This document shows, piece after piece, positions 1 to 6,010 of a stretch of DNA of 6,010 nucleotides (positions are counted from its first letter, which is position 1; the number at the start of each line of letters is the position of its first letter). The notes under the pieces are model-generated. The model had not been told where the DNA came from. It made no database searches and saw only the letters and a list, made by a program, of their open reading frames with translations. The position numbers and the translations under genes are program-made. This DNA is from an uncultured Saprospiraceae bacterium (lineage in GTDB: Bacteria > Bacteroidota > Bacteroidia > Chitinophagales > Saprospiraceae): contig CALHKJ010000246.1 of assembly GCA_938033975.1 (NCBI GenBank), positions 1 through 6,010 of the forward strand, read 5' to 3'.

Positions 1-263
1 CAGGTTTATTTTTTGAATAATTTTCAACACCCTTTGATAATAAGACAGGAAATCAAGCCCTTACCCCTACATCATTTGTAAAATTTGGACATATTTTTAT
101 TTCTATATACATAAGCTCCTCCTAGTCAAGATACCCCAATAAAAATCTTTCGTCTTTCATCTTAAATCTCTCTCGGTTCCCGCCTCTCGAACCAATCTTT
201 CGTCTTTTCGTCTTTCATCTTAAATCTTATTTCATTAATTTAAAGCAAGCCAACACTACTACT
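1..263. other. Non-coding region upstream of ggt
   Basis: No gene can be supported here. Frame 1 of the + strand is open from the window edge to a TAA at 79-81 (26 codons). This could be the tail of an upstream gene, but its translation is not recognisable. The rest is AT-rich, with a pyrimidine-rich repeat tract at about 146-238 (listed separately). Between the two halves of that tract, GGTTC (175-179) and GAACC (189-193) could form a 5-bp stem. I found no perfect TAnnTTTG element; the nearest is TA-N3-TTTG at 79-87. The ggt promoter is therefore not assigned. Confidence 0.6.
146..238. repeat. Degenerate TC-anchored heptamer repeat tract
   Basis: Two short arrays of 7-8 nt units, each beginning with TC, lie just upstream of ggt. 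The first array is TCTTTCG, TCTTTCA, TCTTAAA (146-166). The second is TCTTTCG, TCTTTTCG, TCTTTCA, TCTTAAA, TCTTATT, TCATTAA (196-238). A 22-nt stretch at 148-169 is repeated exactly at 206-227. The second copy has one extra 8-nt unit in its left part, as expected from slippage or unit duplication. The spacer (167-195) is also pyrimidine-rich and carries TCTCG twice (171-175 and 185-189). The arrangement resembles the intergenic degenerate short-unit repeats I remember from other Bacteroidota genomes, but that comparison is from memory. No function can be read from the sequence. Confidence 0.75.
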
Positions 264-1970
264 ATGAGATATACCATTTTACTGATTCTAGCTTGTCTTA
301 CTTTGACTGCTTCTTACGGTCAAACTCCAATCTATTCTGCATCCTCCATCCACCATCCGATTGTAAATCAAAACGGTATGGTTGCTTCACAGCATAAATT
401 AGCAACTGAGGTTGGTGTAGCAATTCTGGAAAAAGGAGGTAATGCAATTGATGCTGCTGTAGGTGTAGGTTTCGCCTTGGCTGTGGTATTGCCACGTGCG
501 GGAAATTTAGGTGGCGGTGGATTTATGTTGATCTACGATGAAAAGACAGAAAAAACTTCAGCGATTAATTATAGAGAAATGGCGCCTGCCGATTCTGATC
601 GCGATATGTATTTAGACAAAGAAGGAAATGTAGATAGTAAAAAGTTTAACCAAAGTTATCATTCGGTTGGAGTACCAGGCACTGTGTATGGTATGGCTTA
701 TGCTTTGGAAAAATATGGTACGATGAGTTTGGCAGAAGTGTTAGCGCCAGCAATCGATTTGGCAAAGAATGGATTTGAAGTAACAAATGATTTATCCACT
801 GTACTTAAAAAATACGAAGACAGATTGAAGGCAAGTGATGCTGCTGCAGAAATATTTTACAAAGGAGATTCATTTTATGAGCCTGGAGATATCTTGATTC
901 AAAATGATCTTGCTTGGAGCTTAGAACAAATATCGAAAAATGGAGTCGAGGCAATGTATGGAGGTAAACTAGGTAAAAAGCTCTCGAAAGATATTCGTAA
1001 AAATGGCGGCATAATAAGTCTTGACGATCTAAAGAATTATAAATCGACAGAATCAGATCCGGTTTGGGGAACATACAGAGGTCATCAAATTGCCTCAATG
1101 CCGCCGCCTAGTTCGGGTGGGGTACATATCATCCAGATGCTAAATATCTTAGAAGCTTTTCCTATTGATAGTCTAGGACACAATTCTGCGCAGACCTTAC
1201 ACCTCATGACAGAAGCTATGAGATTGGCCTATGCGGATAGAAGCGAGCACTTGGGAGATCCAGCATTTTGGGATGTGCCAATTGATGGACTCACTTCAAA
1301 ATCTTACGCTGATGAATTGCGCCAAATGATAGATACTCAAATGGCGGGAGATTCTGAAAAAGTCAAGCCAGGCAAGCCACAAGATTTTGAAAGCGAAGAA
1401 ACTACACATTTTAGTGTTGTAGATAAGTACGGTAATTCAGTATCCAACACATACACCCTCAATTTTAGTTTTGGATCTGGATTGGTTGCAAAAGGAACAG
1501 GGATTTTGTTAAATAATGAAATGGGAGATTTTTCTGCCAAGCCAGGTGAGGCAAATGCATATGGATTGATTGGCGGCGAAGCCAATGCAGTTGAGCCAGG
1601 TAAAAGACCACTGAGCTCCATGACACCAACCATGGTGTTTAAAGATGGAAAACCCTTTATCGTAACTGGTAGTCCAGGAGGTAGTAGAATAATTACTACA
1701 GTATTGCAAATCATCATGAATGTGATTGACCATGATATGAATATTGCCGAAGCTACTCACGCTCCAAGAATTCACCATCAATGGTATCCAGACAATCTTT
1801 ACTATGAAAGTGTACTTAATGTTGATACCAGAAATATTTTGATTTCGAAAGGACATGACATCAAACAAAGAAGCGCAATGGGCAGTACACAATCTATAAT
1901 GTTAATGAATGGATTATTGCATGGATCCTCCGATCCACGAAGGCCAGATGCCGCAACATTAGGTTATTAG
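264..1970 (+). CDS. ggt: Gamma-glutamyltranspeptidase (glutathione hydrolase)
   Basis: This enzyme cleaves the gamma-glutamyl bond of glutathione and related compounds and transfers the glutamyl group to water or amino acids, outside the cytoplasm. The precursor has 568 residues, close to E. coli GGT (580). A signal peptide covers residues 1-19, with likely cleavage after ASYG before Q20; the LILAC stretch at residues 7-11 is a less likely lipobox. The protein should self-cleave before Thr380 (in EETTHFS), giving a large subunit and a small subunit with Thr380 as nucleophile. By alignment from memory with the E. coli enzyme, the substrate-binding residues are all present: R104, T398, N400, D422, S451-S452 and the SPGGSR glycines near 472-473. 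The lid loop with YGLIGGEAN is intact, so the enzyme should be active. The ATG at 264 is chosen because it gives a complete signal peptide. No Shine-Dalgarno is visible, which is normal for Bacteroidota. It lies 71 bp upstream of the S41 protease gene, so co-transcription is possible but not shown. Confidence 0.97.
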   Translation: MRYTILLILACLTLTASYGQTPIYSASSIHHPIVNQNGMVASQHKLATEVGVAILEKGGNAIDAAVGVGFALAVVLPRAGNLGGGGFMLIYDEKTEKTSAINYREMAPADSDRDMYLDKEGNVDSKKFNQSYHSVGVPGTVYGMAYALEKYGTMSLAEVLAPAIDLAKNGFEVTNDLSTVLKKYEDRLKASDAAAEIFYKGDSFYEPGDILIQNDLAWSLEQISKNGVEAMYGGKLGKKLSKDIRKNGGIISLDDLKNYKSTESDPVWGTYRGHQIASMPPPSSGGVHIIQMLNILEAFPIDSLGHNSAQTLHLMTEAMRLAYADRSEHLGDPAFWDVPIDGLTSKSYADELRQMIDTQMAGDSEKVKPGKPQDFESEETTHFSVVDKYGNSVSNTYTLNFSFGSGLVAKGTGILLNNEMGDFSAKPGEANAYGLIGGEANAVEPGKRPLSSMTPTMVFKDGKPFIVTGSPGGSRIITTVLQIIMNVIDHDMNIAEATHAPRIHHQWYPDNLYYESVLNVDTRNILISKGHDIKQRSAMGSTQSIMLMNGLLHGSSDPRRPDAATLGY

Positions 1971-2029
1971 ATTATTTAGAGGCAACTTCGCAACTTATGC
2001 TACGTTTATAGTCTAAATAATAAACCTAA
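1959..2029. repeat. Imperfect inverted repeat spanning the ggt stop
   Basis: ATTATTTAGA (1971-1980) is the exact reverse complement of TCTAAATAAT (2012-2021). Outside it, TTAGGTT (1959-1965) pairs with AACCTAA (2023-2029). The outer and inner stems are separated by 5 nt on the left and 1 nt on the right. The 31-nt loop contains GCAACTT twice (1982-1988 and 1990-1996). The ggt stop codon TAG (1968-1970) lies in the left internal bulge. The stem is AT-rich and no T-run follows, so it is not a classic intrinsic terminator. It could be a weak terminator, an mRNA processing or stability hairpin, or a protein-binding site. A one-mismatch -7-like element, TACGTTTA (2001-2008), lies in the loop and could drive the next gene, but it is weak. 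Confidence 0.5.
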
Positions 2030-2041
2030 GACCCGAAATAG

Positions 2042-3625
2042 ATGAAACACCTCATAAGTACTTTGTTTTTCCTCGTTTTTTTTAGCCAAACCTCATATAC
2101 GCAGGTAGAATATTACGGCGGTATAGAAGGAAAAAAAATGGATTGGGTACTGTACTATCTTAATGAGTACTACGCAGACAGCACAGATAACGCCTACCTT
2201 ACCGATGTTGCAATCAGAAGCATCATGGCTGAATTAGATCCCTATTCTGTTTATCAAACTGCCGCCGAATTAGAAGAGATGAAAAAGGCTGACGAAGGCT
2301 ATTCACCAGAGTCATATGGATTTTCTTATTATTCTGTTGGCGATACAACCTTCGTGGTTTACATGAATCCTGATGGTCCTGCCGAAAAAGCTGGCCTTCG
2401 TAATTCGGATCGTATACTCATGGTAAATGGCTTTGATGTTACAGGACCGAACTACACAAAGATTGAAGAGTTTACCTCTGATCAAAAATTAGATGATTTA
2501 GTTTTTCTTTTAAAACATCCCGGAGAAGAGGAACGTACCGTCACGATCAAGAAAGATCTGGTCCCCTTAAAAAGCATTGAAGCAGCCTATATGAATAATA
2601 GGTTTACCGGCTATGTGAAAATCGGAAGGTTTACAAATAATACAGTCCAAGAATTTTCAGAAAAGGTAAACCCAATGATTAGTCTTGGAATGGCAAACCT
2701 TATTATTGATCTTCGCGGTAACTATGGTGGAGTCATGACTGCAGCAGTTGACCTTGCTGACCAATTTTTATTGGAGGGAAAATTGATTACTTACAAAGAA
2801 GGATTTAATCTAGAAAGAACAGAATATCTCGCCACAGCAGATCAACCTTACAGAGGTATTAACTTAGTTATTCTGATTGATGAAGGTACCATGTCTGCTG
2901 CCGAACTATTTGCCTCCGCCTTACAAGATTGGGATCGAGCCTTGATCATCGGCAGAGAGTCTTACGGAAAGGGTTTAATACAACAAGCATATTCATTGGA
3001 AGATGGTTCTGCTGTGCGTTTGACAATTGGAAAATATTTTACTCCAGCAGGAAGATATTTACAAAGATCAAAAGAGGACGCAAAAATTATCGAAACACTT
3101 TTAGAGGAAGATGAGATAGCTTTTTCCACCCACCAAAGTGTTCCTGATTATATGAGATTTGAAACAGCGAATGGAAGAGGAATCGTCGCCTCTTCAGGTG
3201 GAATTATCCCAGACATTTATGTAAATGATCTAATACAACACACTGGCTCTTATAATGATTTAAATAATGAAGGGGTGATGTATGCATTCACAAATAGCTA
3301 TTTGCTTACAAGCAAAAATGAACTATCAAACACCTATCAGGATCCAGTAACTTTCAAAAAGGATGAAGTATTTGATAAGCAAATAGAAACCTTACTAGGT
3401 AACTATATCGTTTCAGAAGTTAATCGTCGAGGTTTACCACAAACCTTAATCCCAAGGGTAGTGGAGCCAGATATTGTACTTCAAGTGAAAGCTTGGATTG
3501 CAGGTCATATTTTTGAGCAAGATGCTTATTATTATGTAGCAATGAGAGACGACAAGACTTTGAATAGAGCTATTGAGGCATTTACAGATGGAACCTTTAG
3601 AACTGTAAATATATTTGGTTATTGA
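2042..3625 (+). CDS. S41 family PDZ protease (C-terminal-processing type), exported
   Basis: This is a serine protease of the CtpA/Prc (tail-specific) family, which trims the C-termini of envelope proteins. It has 527 residues. A signal peptide covers about residues 1-20, with likely cleavage after SYT before Q21, so it should act in the periplasm or be secreted. A PDZ domain covers about residues 92-165, including GPAEKAGL (112-119) and the DRILMVNG strand. The peptidase domain follows, with the DLRGNYGG motif at 223-230. The nucleophile is Ser285 in TMSAAE and the general base is Lys310 in SYGKG. The 25-residue spacing equals that of E. coli Prc Ser430/Lys455, so it should be catalytically competent. 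The GRGIVASSGGIIPDIYV segment (from about 378) is typical of Bacteroidota S41 proteins, and the C-terminal extension of about 130 residues is helical and unassigned. The natural substrate cannot be read from the sequence. Its last 7 bp overlap the end of crcB on the other strand. Confidence 0.93.
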   Translation: MKHLISTLFFLVFFSQTSYTQVEYYGGIEGKKMDWVLYYLNEYYADSTDNAYLTDVAIRSIMAELDPYSVYQTAAELEEMKKADEGYSPESYGFSYYSVGDTTFVVYMNPDGPAEKAGLRNSDRILMVNGFDVTGPNYTKIEEFTSDQKLDDLVFLLKHPGEEERTVTIKKDLVPLKSIEAAYMNNRFTGYVKIGRFTNNTVQEFSEKVNPMISLGMANLIIDLRGNYGGVMTAAVDLADQFLLEGKLITYKEGFNLERTEYLATADQPYRGINLVILIDEGTMSAAELFASALQDWDRALIIGRESYGKGLIQQAYSLEDGSAVRLTIGKYFTPAGRYLQRSKEDAKIIETLLEEDEIAFSTHQSVPDYMRFETANGRGIVASSGGIIPDIYVNDLIQHTGSYNDLNNEGVMYAFTNSYLLTSKNELSNTYQDPVTFKKDEVFDKQIETLLGNYIVSEVNRRGLPQTLIPRVVEPDIVLQVKAWIAGHIFEQDAYYYVAMRDDKTLNRAIEAFTDGTFRTVNIFGY

Positions 3626-3996
3626 ATCACGTTACCTAATTTCCAACCTAGAAAAATGCAGGCAATACATACGGCAAAACTTGCCAACATATAGATGAAT
3701 GCCATACCATAATTTCCTTGCTGAATCAATTCAAAATTTTCAGCACTGAAGGTCGAGAAGGTACTAAAGCCTCCACAAAAACCTGTAATCCAAAGAAGTT
3801 TTAATCGAGTACTGTGTTCTTGATTAAGAAAAAAGGCCAGCAGAAATCCCAAAATAATACAACTAATGACATTGGCAATAAATGTTGCCAATGGAAAACC
3901 ATTTGATGGCTTAGCTGTAACCATAGATATACCATACCTACAAATGGCACCTAAGCCACCTCCAAAAAAAACATAGAAGTATGCAAGAATATTCAT
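3619..3996 (-). CDS. crcB: CrcB/Fluc fluoride ion channel
   Basis: This is a small inner-membrane channel that exports fluoride as a dual-topology dimer. It has 125 residues, the usual length, and four predicted membrane segments at about 5-25, 36-57, 66-86 and 98-120. The N-terminal GGGLGAICRY (12-21) and the hallmark GFCGGFSTFSTFSAE (72-86) are clear. F80 and F83 match the two pore Phe of the family, and N42 matches the conserved pore Asn. The second helix is slightly unusual: it reads ATFIAN and VISCIILG where GTxxxN and a Gly at position 45 are more common. It starts with ATG 4 bp after the stop of the WecA-like gene, so it is the last gene of that minus-strand operon. I saw no fluoride riboswitch, and the predicted operon leader of about 30 nt is too short to hold one, so regulation by fluoride is not supported. 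Only one crcB copy is present, consistent with a homodimer. Confidence 0.95.
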   Translation of the reverse strand: MNILAYFYVFFGGGLGAICRYGISMVTAKPSNGFPLATFIANVISCIILGFLLAFFLNQEHSTRLKLLWITGFCGGFSTFSTFSAENFELIQQGNYGMAFIYMLASFAVCIACIFLGWKLGNVIQ

Positions 3997-4000
3997 CTTA

Positions 4001-5056
4001 TTAAGCCTTTGATGGGACCTTCTTTTTCGTGTTTAATAATAGTAATACAAAGATGAAGAGTAGTGCTAAACTCACTAGGATAAATAGCAACCATTCTGTT
4101 CCTAGATATTGAAAATAAAGCGAAACTAGGATGAAGAAAACATTGACAAAAACCAAAACACCTGTGGATTGCATATGATTCAATCCAGTATCTAGCAACA
4201 AATGATGTATGTGATTTTTGTCAGGCGAGAATGGAGATTTTCCTCTCATAATTCTGAGCACAAAAACGCGAAGCGTATCAAAAAGGGGTAAAATCATAAT
4301 ACCTACAGCGACACTCGGCGCCGATCGAACATAGTAAGCCGAATTCTCAAGAATTCTATTTTGCTCGATGAATTGTATGGCTAATATCGAACAAACCAAA
4401 CCTAGCAATAGTGAACCAGTATCTCCCATAAAAATTTTGGCTGGGGTAACATTGTAATAAAGAAATGCTACAATGGCTCCTGTTGTGGCAAAAGCCACAA
4501 TAGCCAATTCGACCTTGTCAATCATTAAAAACCAAGTGCCAAAAGTGCAACAGATTAATGCACCAATACTTCCAGATAAACCATTGATGCCATCAATTAA
4601 ATTAAAGGCATTGACAATAACAATGATGGTAAGCATTGAAAAAAGATAACTCCAGATTATTGGTAAATCTTCGATACCAAATACACCGTAAAAACTTGTG
4701 ATGCGAATTTTTGCTGTAAACACTAGTATGAAGGCTGCAAACACTTGCGCCATGAATTTTAACTTCGGAGAAATCGGATCAATGTCATCTTTTGCACCAA
4801 TTAAGAAAATGATAATAAAGGCACAAAGTATATACTGCAGATCTGCAAAATAGGTAAATGGAGTCCAAAGTATAATTGAGAAAATGACACCAGAGAAAAT
4901 AGCAATACCACCAAGTGATGGTGTGCTTACATGATGAGATCTTCTTTCACCTGGTTCGTCAACAAGATTCTTTTTTCTAGCAATCGATATAATAGATGGG
5001 ATTGCCACATAAGTCAATCCAAAAGCAGTTATAAATGCTAGAATAATATCGTACAC
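4001..5056 (-). CDS. WecA/TagO-like polyprenyl-phosphate HexNAc-1-phosphate transferase (MraY family)
   Basis: This integral membrane enzyme moves a sugar-1-phosphate, typically GlcNAc-1-phosphate, from a UDP-sugar to undecaprenyl phosphate, the first step of surface polysaccharide assembly. It has 351 residues and about ten or eleven membrane helices. Family motifs appear in order: VDEPGERRSHHVSTPSLGG (32-50), the Mg-binding GAKDD (D90-D91), NAFNLIDGINGL (149-160, D155), MGDTGS (210-215), LPLFDTLRV (256-264) and HIHHLL (282-287). The HIHH motif places it with WecA/TagO/WbpL rather than MraY. One oddity is N158, where E. coli WecA has Asp159. The start is GTG (5054-5056), which shares its G with the TAG stop of the lipoprotein gene. 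An in-frame stop lies just upstream and no Met occurs before residue 102, so GTG is the only reasonable start, probably by translational coupling. The exact sugar and polysaccharide are not determinable. Confidence 0.92.
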   Translation of the reverse strand: MYDIILAFITAFGLTYVAIPSIISIARKKNLVDEPGERRSHHVSTPSLGGIAIFSGVIFSIILWTPFTYFADLQYILCAFIIIFLIGAKDDIDPISPKLKFMAQVFAAFILVFTAKIRITSFYGVFGIEDLPIIWSYLFSMLTIIVIVNAFNLIDGINGLSGSIGALICCTFGTWFLMIDKVELAIVAFATTGAIVAFLYYNVTPAKIFMGDTGSLLLGLVCSILAIQFIEQNRILENSAYYVRSAPSVAVGIMILPLFDTLRVFVLRIMRGKSPFSPDKNHIHHLLLDTGLNHMQSTGVLVFVNVFFILVSLYFQYLGTEWLLFILVSLALLFIFVLLLLNTKKKVPSKA

Positions 5057-5589
5057 TATTTATTTTTCTCTTTTAGAGATTCTTTTAATTCGTCTGCAAT
5101 CTTTTCAAGCCCTTCCATTGCTTTGTCAATTAATTTAGAAGCATCTTCTTTTAAAAATTCATCGACAACTTCTTGTAATTCGTTTCCTGCATCTTGAAAG
5201 ACATCTTCCAGCTCTTCAGCAATATGTTGTATCTCTTCTTCTGATACATCTACATCTATGGATGTGCCTTTACCATCTTCGTCTTCAGTCAAGCTTAAGC
5301 CAAGGTCGTTTTTCCCCTTGATGATCATCAAATTGATGGCATCTTTCCAAAACTTTCTTTTCTCCTTCGAGGACATTTCATCTTTGTGGGCCTCATAACA
5401 ATCTTTGGTCAATTGCTGAAATTTTGCTTCCACTTCAGTCCAATCAGCTTCCTCATAATTAGCAGCAGCAGATTTGGTTTCATCTAAAAAGCTTCTGAAA
5501 TTTGTCATTAACTTATCTTTATCTCCGCATAAATCTTGTTCACACGAGACAAAAAAACAGCTTATAATCAATAAGGCTAATACTCTCAT
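5056..5589 (-). CDS. Putative acidic helical lipoprotein, unknown function
   Basis: A 177-residue protein that I do not recognise with certainty. It starts with a short hydrophobic signal ending FFVSC-EQD, so lipidation at Cys16 is likely; Cys11 (LIISC) is an alternative. Cys21 and Cys64 remain and could form a disulfide. Residues 25-90 look helical, with a pattern (Y-x3-ADW, then F-x2-L, Y and EKRKFWKDAI) that recalls small Bacteroidota lipoprotein families such as DUF6565; this is from memory and tentative. Residues 100-119 are a very acidic linker. Residues 117-175 form a long amphipathic helix with hydrophobic repeats, possibly a coiled coil. The ATG at 5589 is preferred over one 34 codons upstream (5691): it begins a proper signal peptide, and a perfect -7 promoter element lies at 5626-5633, inside the extra stretch. 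It is first in the operon with the WecA-like gene, which suggests an envelope role, but this is inference. Confidence 0.8.
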   Translation of the reverse strand: MRVLALLIISCFFVSCEQDLCGDKDKLMTNFRSFLDETKSAAANYEEADWTEVEAKFQQLTKDCYEAHKDEMSSKEKRKFWKDAINLMIIKGKNDLGLSLTEDEDGKGTSIDVDVSEEEIQHIAEELEDVFQDAGNELQEVVDEFLKEDASKLIDKAMEGLEKIADELKESLKEKNK

Positions 5590-5625
5590 AGTCTTTAGTT
5601 GTAAAATAAATATAAAAACATAACG

Positions 5626-5633
5626 CAAATCTA
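5626..5633 (-). promoter_or_regulatory. Bacteroidota -7 promoter element for the lipoprotein operon
   Basis: On the minus strand the sequence is TAGATTTG, a perfect match to TAnnTTTG, the -7 element of Bacteroidota primary sigma promoters. Transcription would begin near 5621, giving a leader of about 30 nt before the ATG at 5589. No good -33 TTTG is visible at the expected distance, so the call rests on the -7 element alone. Confidence 0.55.
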
Positions 5634-5675
5634 TCCTAATAAAGGTATAAACACTCAGTTCAATCTTATATTTTC

Positions 5676-5683
5676 TATTTTTG
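5676..5683 (+). promoter_or_regulatory. Bacteroidota -7 promoter element for uppS
   Basis: The sequence TATTTTTG matches TAnnTTTG exactly and ends 7 nt before the uppS ATG at 5691. Transcription would begin near 5687-5690, leaving almost no leader. The -33 TTTG is not clear. AT-rich DNA produces such matches by chance, but the position between divergent genes supports it. Confidence 0.5.
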
Positions 5684-5690
5684 TAAAACA

Positions 5691-6010
5691 ATGTCTGAAG
5701 AAGAGTTAAAAAATAAGATCAATCATTCCAAATTGCCTGTGCATATTGCCACCATTATGGATGGAAATGGTCGCTGGGCAAAATCACAAGGCCATATGAG
5801 GGTCTTTGGGCATAAAAGTGGTGTCAAGTCTGTAAGAGAAATAACAGAAGGCTGTGCCGAAATTGGAGTCCCATTTCTAACCTTGTATGCTTTTTCAACA
5901 GAGAATTGGCAGCGTCCAAAATTCGAAGTAAATGCTTTGATGTCTCTGTTGGTAGATACCATAGGCAATGAAATGAAAACATTGCAAGAGAATAACATCA
6001 AACTAAATGC
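5691..6010 (+). CDS. uppS: Undecaprenyl diphosphate synthase (isoprenyl transferase), N-terminal part
   Basis: This cytosolic cis-prenyltransferase condenses eight isopentenyl diphosphates onto farnesyl diphosphate to make the C55 carrier lipid for peptidoglycan and surface polysaccharides. Only the first 106 codons are in the window; the gene continues past the right edge (family length about 240-250 residues). The signature HIATIMDGNGRWA (18-30) contains the catalytic Asp24. FGHKSG follows with His41, and LYAFSTENWQRP (65-76) holds Ser69, Asn72 and Arg75. These five residues keep exactly the spacing of E. coli D26, H43, S71, N74 and R77. The ATG at 5691 is the first possible start: in-frame upstream codons contain no ATG, GTG or TTG back to a TAA at 5640-5642, and the next Met (M23) lies inside the active-site motif. 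There is no Shine-Dalgarno. It is divergent from the lipoprotein and WecA-like operon, whose second gene uses the product of this pathway. In Bacteroidota, bamA commonly follows uppS. Confidence 0.96.
   Translation, partial: MSEEELKNKINHSKLPVHIATIMDGNGRWAKSQGHMRVFGHKSGVKSVREITEGCAEIGVPFLTLYAFSTENWQRPKFEVNALMSLLVDTIGNEMKTLQENNIKLN

Noticed and set aside
53..112. Minus-strand 19-codon ORF with a perfect AGGAGG (118-123) placed 5 nt before its ATG
   Set aside because: It is very short, not recognisable, and Bacteroidota rarely use Shine-Dalgarno signals, so the match is probably chance.
1337..1892. Long minus-strand ORFs within ggt
   Set aside because: They are antisense shadows of a highly conserved coding region and show no recognisable protein features.
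5590..5625. Fluoride riboswitch in the leader of the crcB operon
   Set aside because: The predicted leader is about 30 nt, too short for the aptamer, and no pseudoknot-like pairing was seen.
5590..5691. N-terminal extension of the lipoprotein gene from an ATG at 5691
   Set aside because: It would bury the signal peptide inside the protein and spans a perfect -7 promoter element; the internal ATG at 5589 is better.
5723..6001. Minus-strand ORF of 92 codons
   Set aside because: It lies antisense to uppS, whose active-site motifs are unmistakable on the + strand.

Overview
The window reads as ordinary chromosome of a low-GC Bacteroidota bacterium, probably a free-living or marine Cytophagales or Flavobacteriales relative. 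Four things point there. The exported proteins have signal peptides cut just before a Gln. There is a short lipoprotein with a Bacteroidota look. Most starts lack a Shine-Dalgarno sequence. Two perfect matches to the Bacteroidota -7 promoter element TAnnTTTG sit in one divergent gap. No mobile element, CRISPR array, tRNA or rRNA was found.

Left half, + strand: about 260 bp of non-coding DNA holds a degenerate heptamer repeat. It is followed by a complete gamma-glutamyltranspeptidase (264-1970), a 71-bp gap with an imperfect inverted repeat, and a secreted or periplasmic S41 PDZ protease of the C-terminal-processing type (2042-3625). Both proteins have export signals and intact catalytic residues.

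Right half: a compact minus-strand operon is transcribed from about 5620 down to 3619. It runs small acidic lipoprotein, then WecA/TagO-like polyprenyl-phosphate HexNAc-1-phosphate transferase (GTG start overlapping the previous stop), then CrcB/Fluc fluoride channel (4-bp gap). Its end overlaps the end of the S41 gene by 7 bp, tail to tail. Divergent from it, across 101 bp, uppS (undecaprenyl diphosphate synthase) starts at 5691 and runs off the window.

The functional theme of the right half is lipid-carrier metabolism. UppS makes undecaprenyl diphosphate; its dephosphorylated form is the acceptor used by the WecA-like enzyme to start surface polysaccharide synthesis. The lipoprotein shares that operon but has no known function. 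The fluoride channel is probably only a passenger.

I see no convincing new system. The items most worth a second look are the TC-anchored heptamer repeat upstream of ggt, the uppS/lipoprotein divergent promoter pair (which corrects the lipoprotein start and suggests a near-leaderless uppS mRNA), the Asp-to-Asn change in the WecA-like active-site motif, and the uncharacterised acidic lipoprotein.
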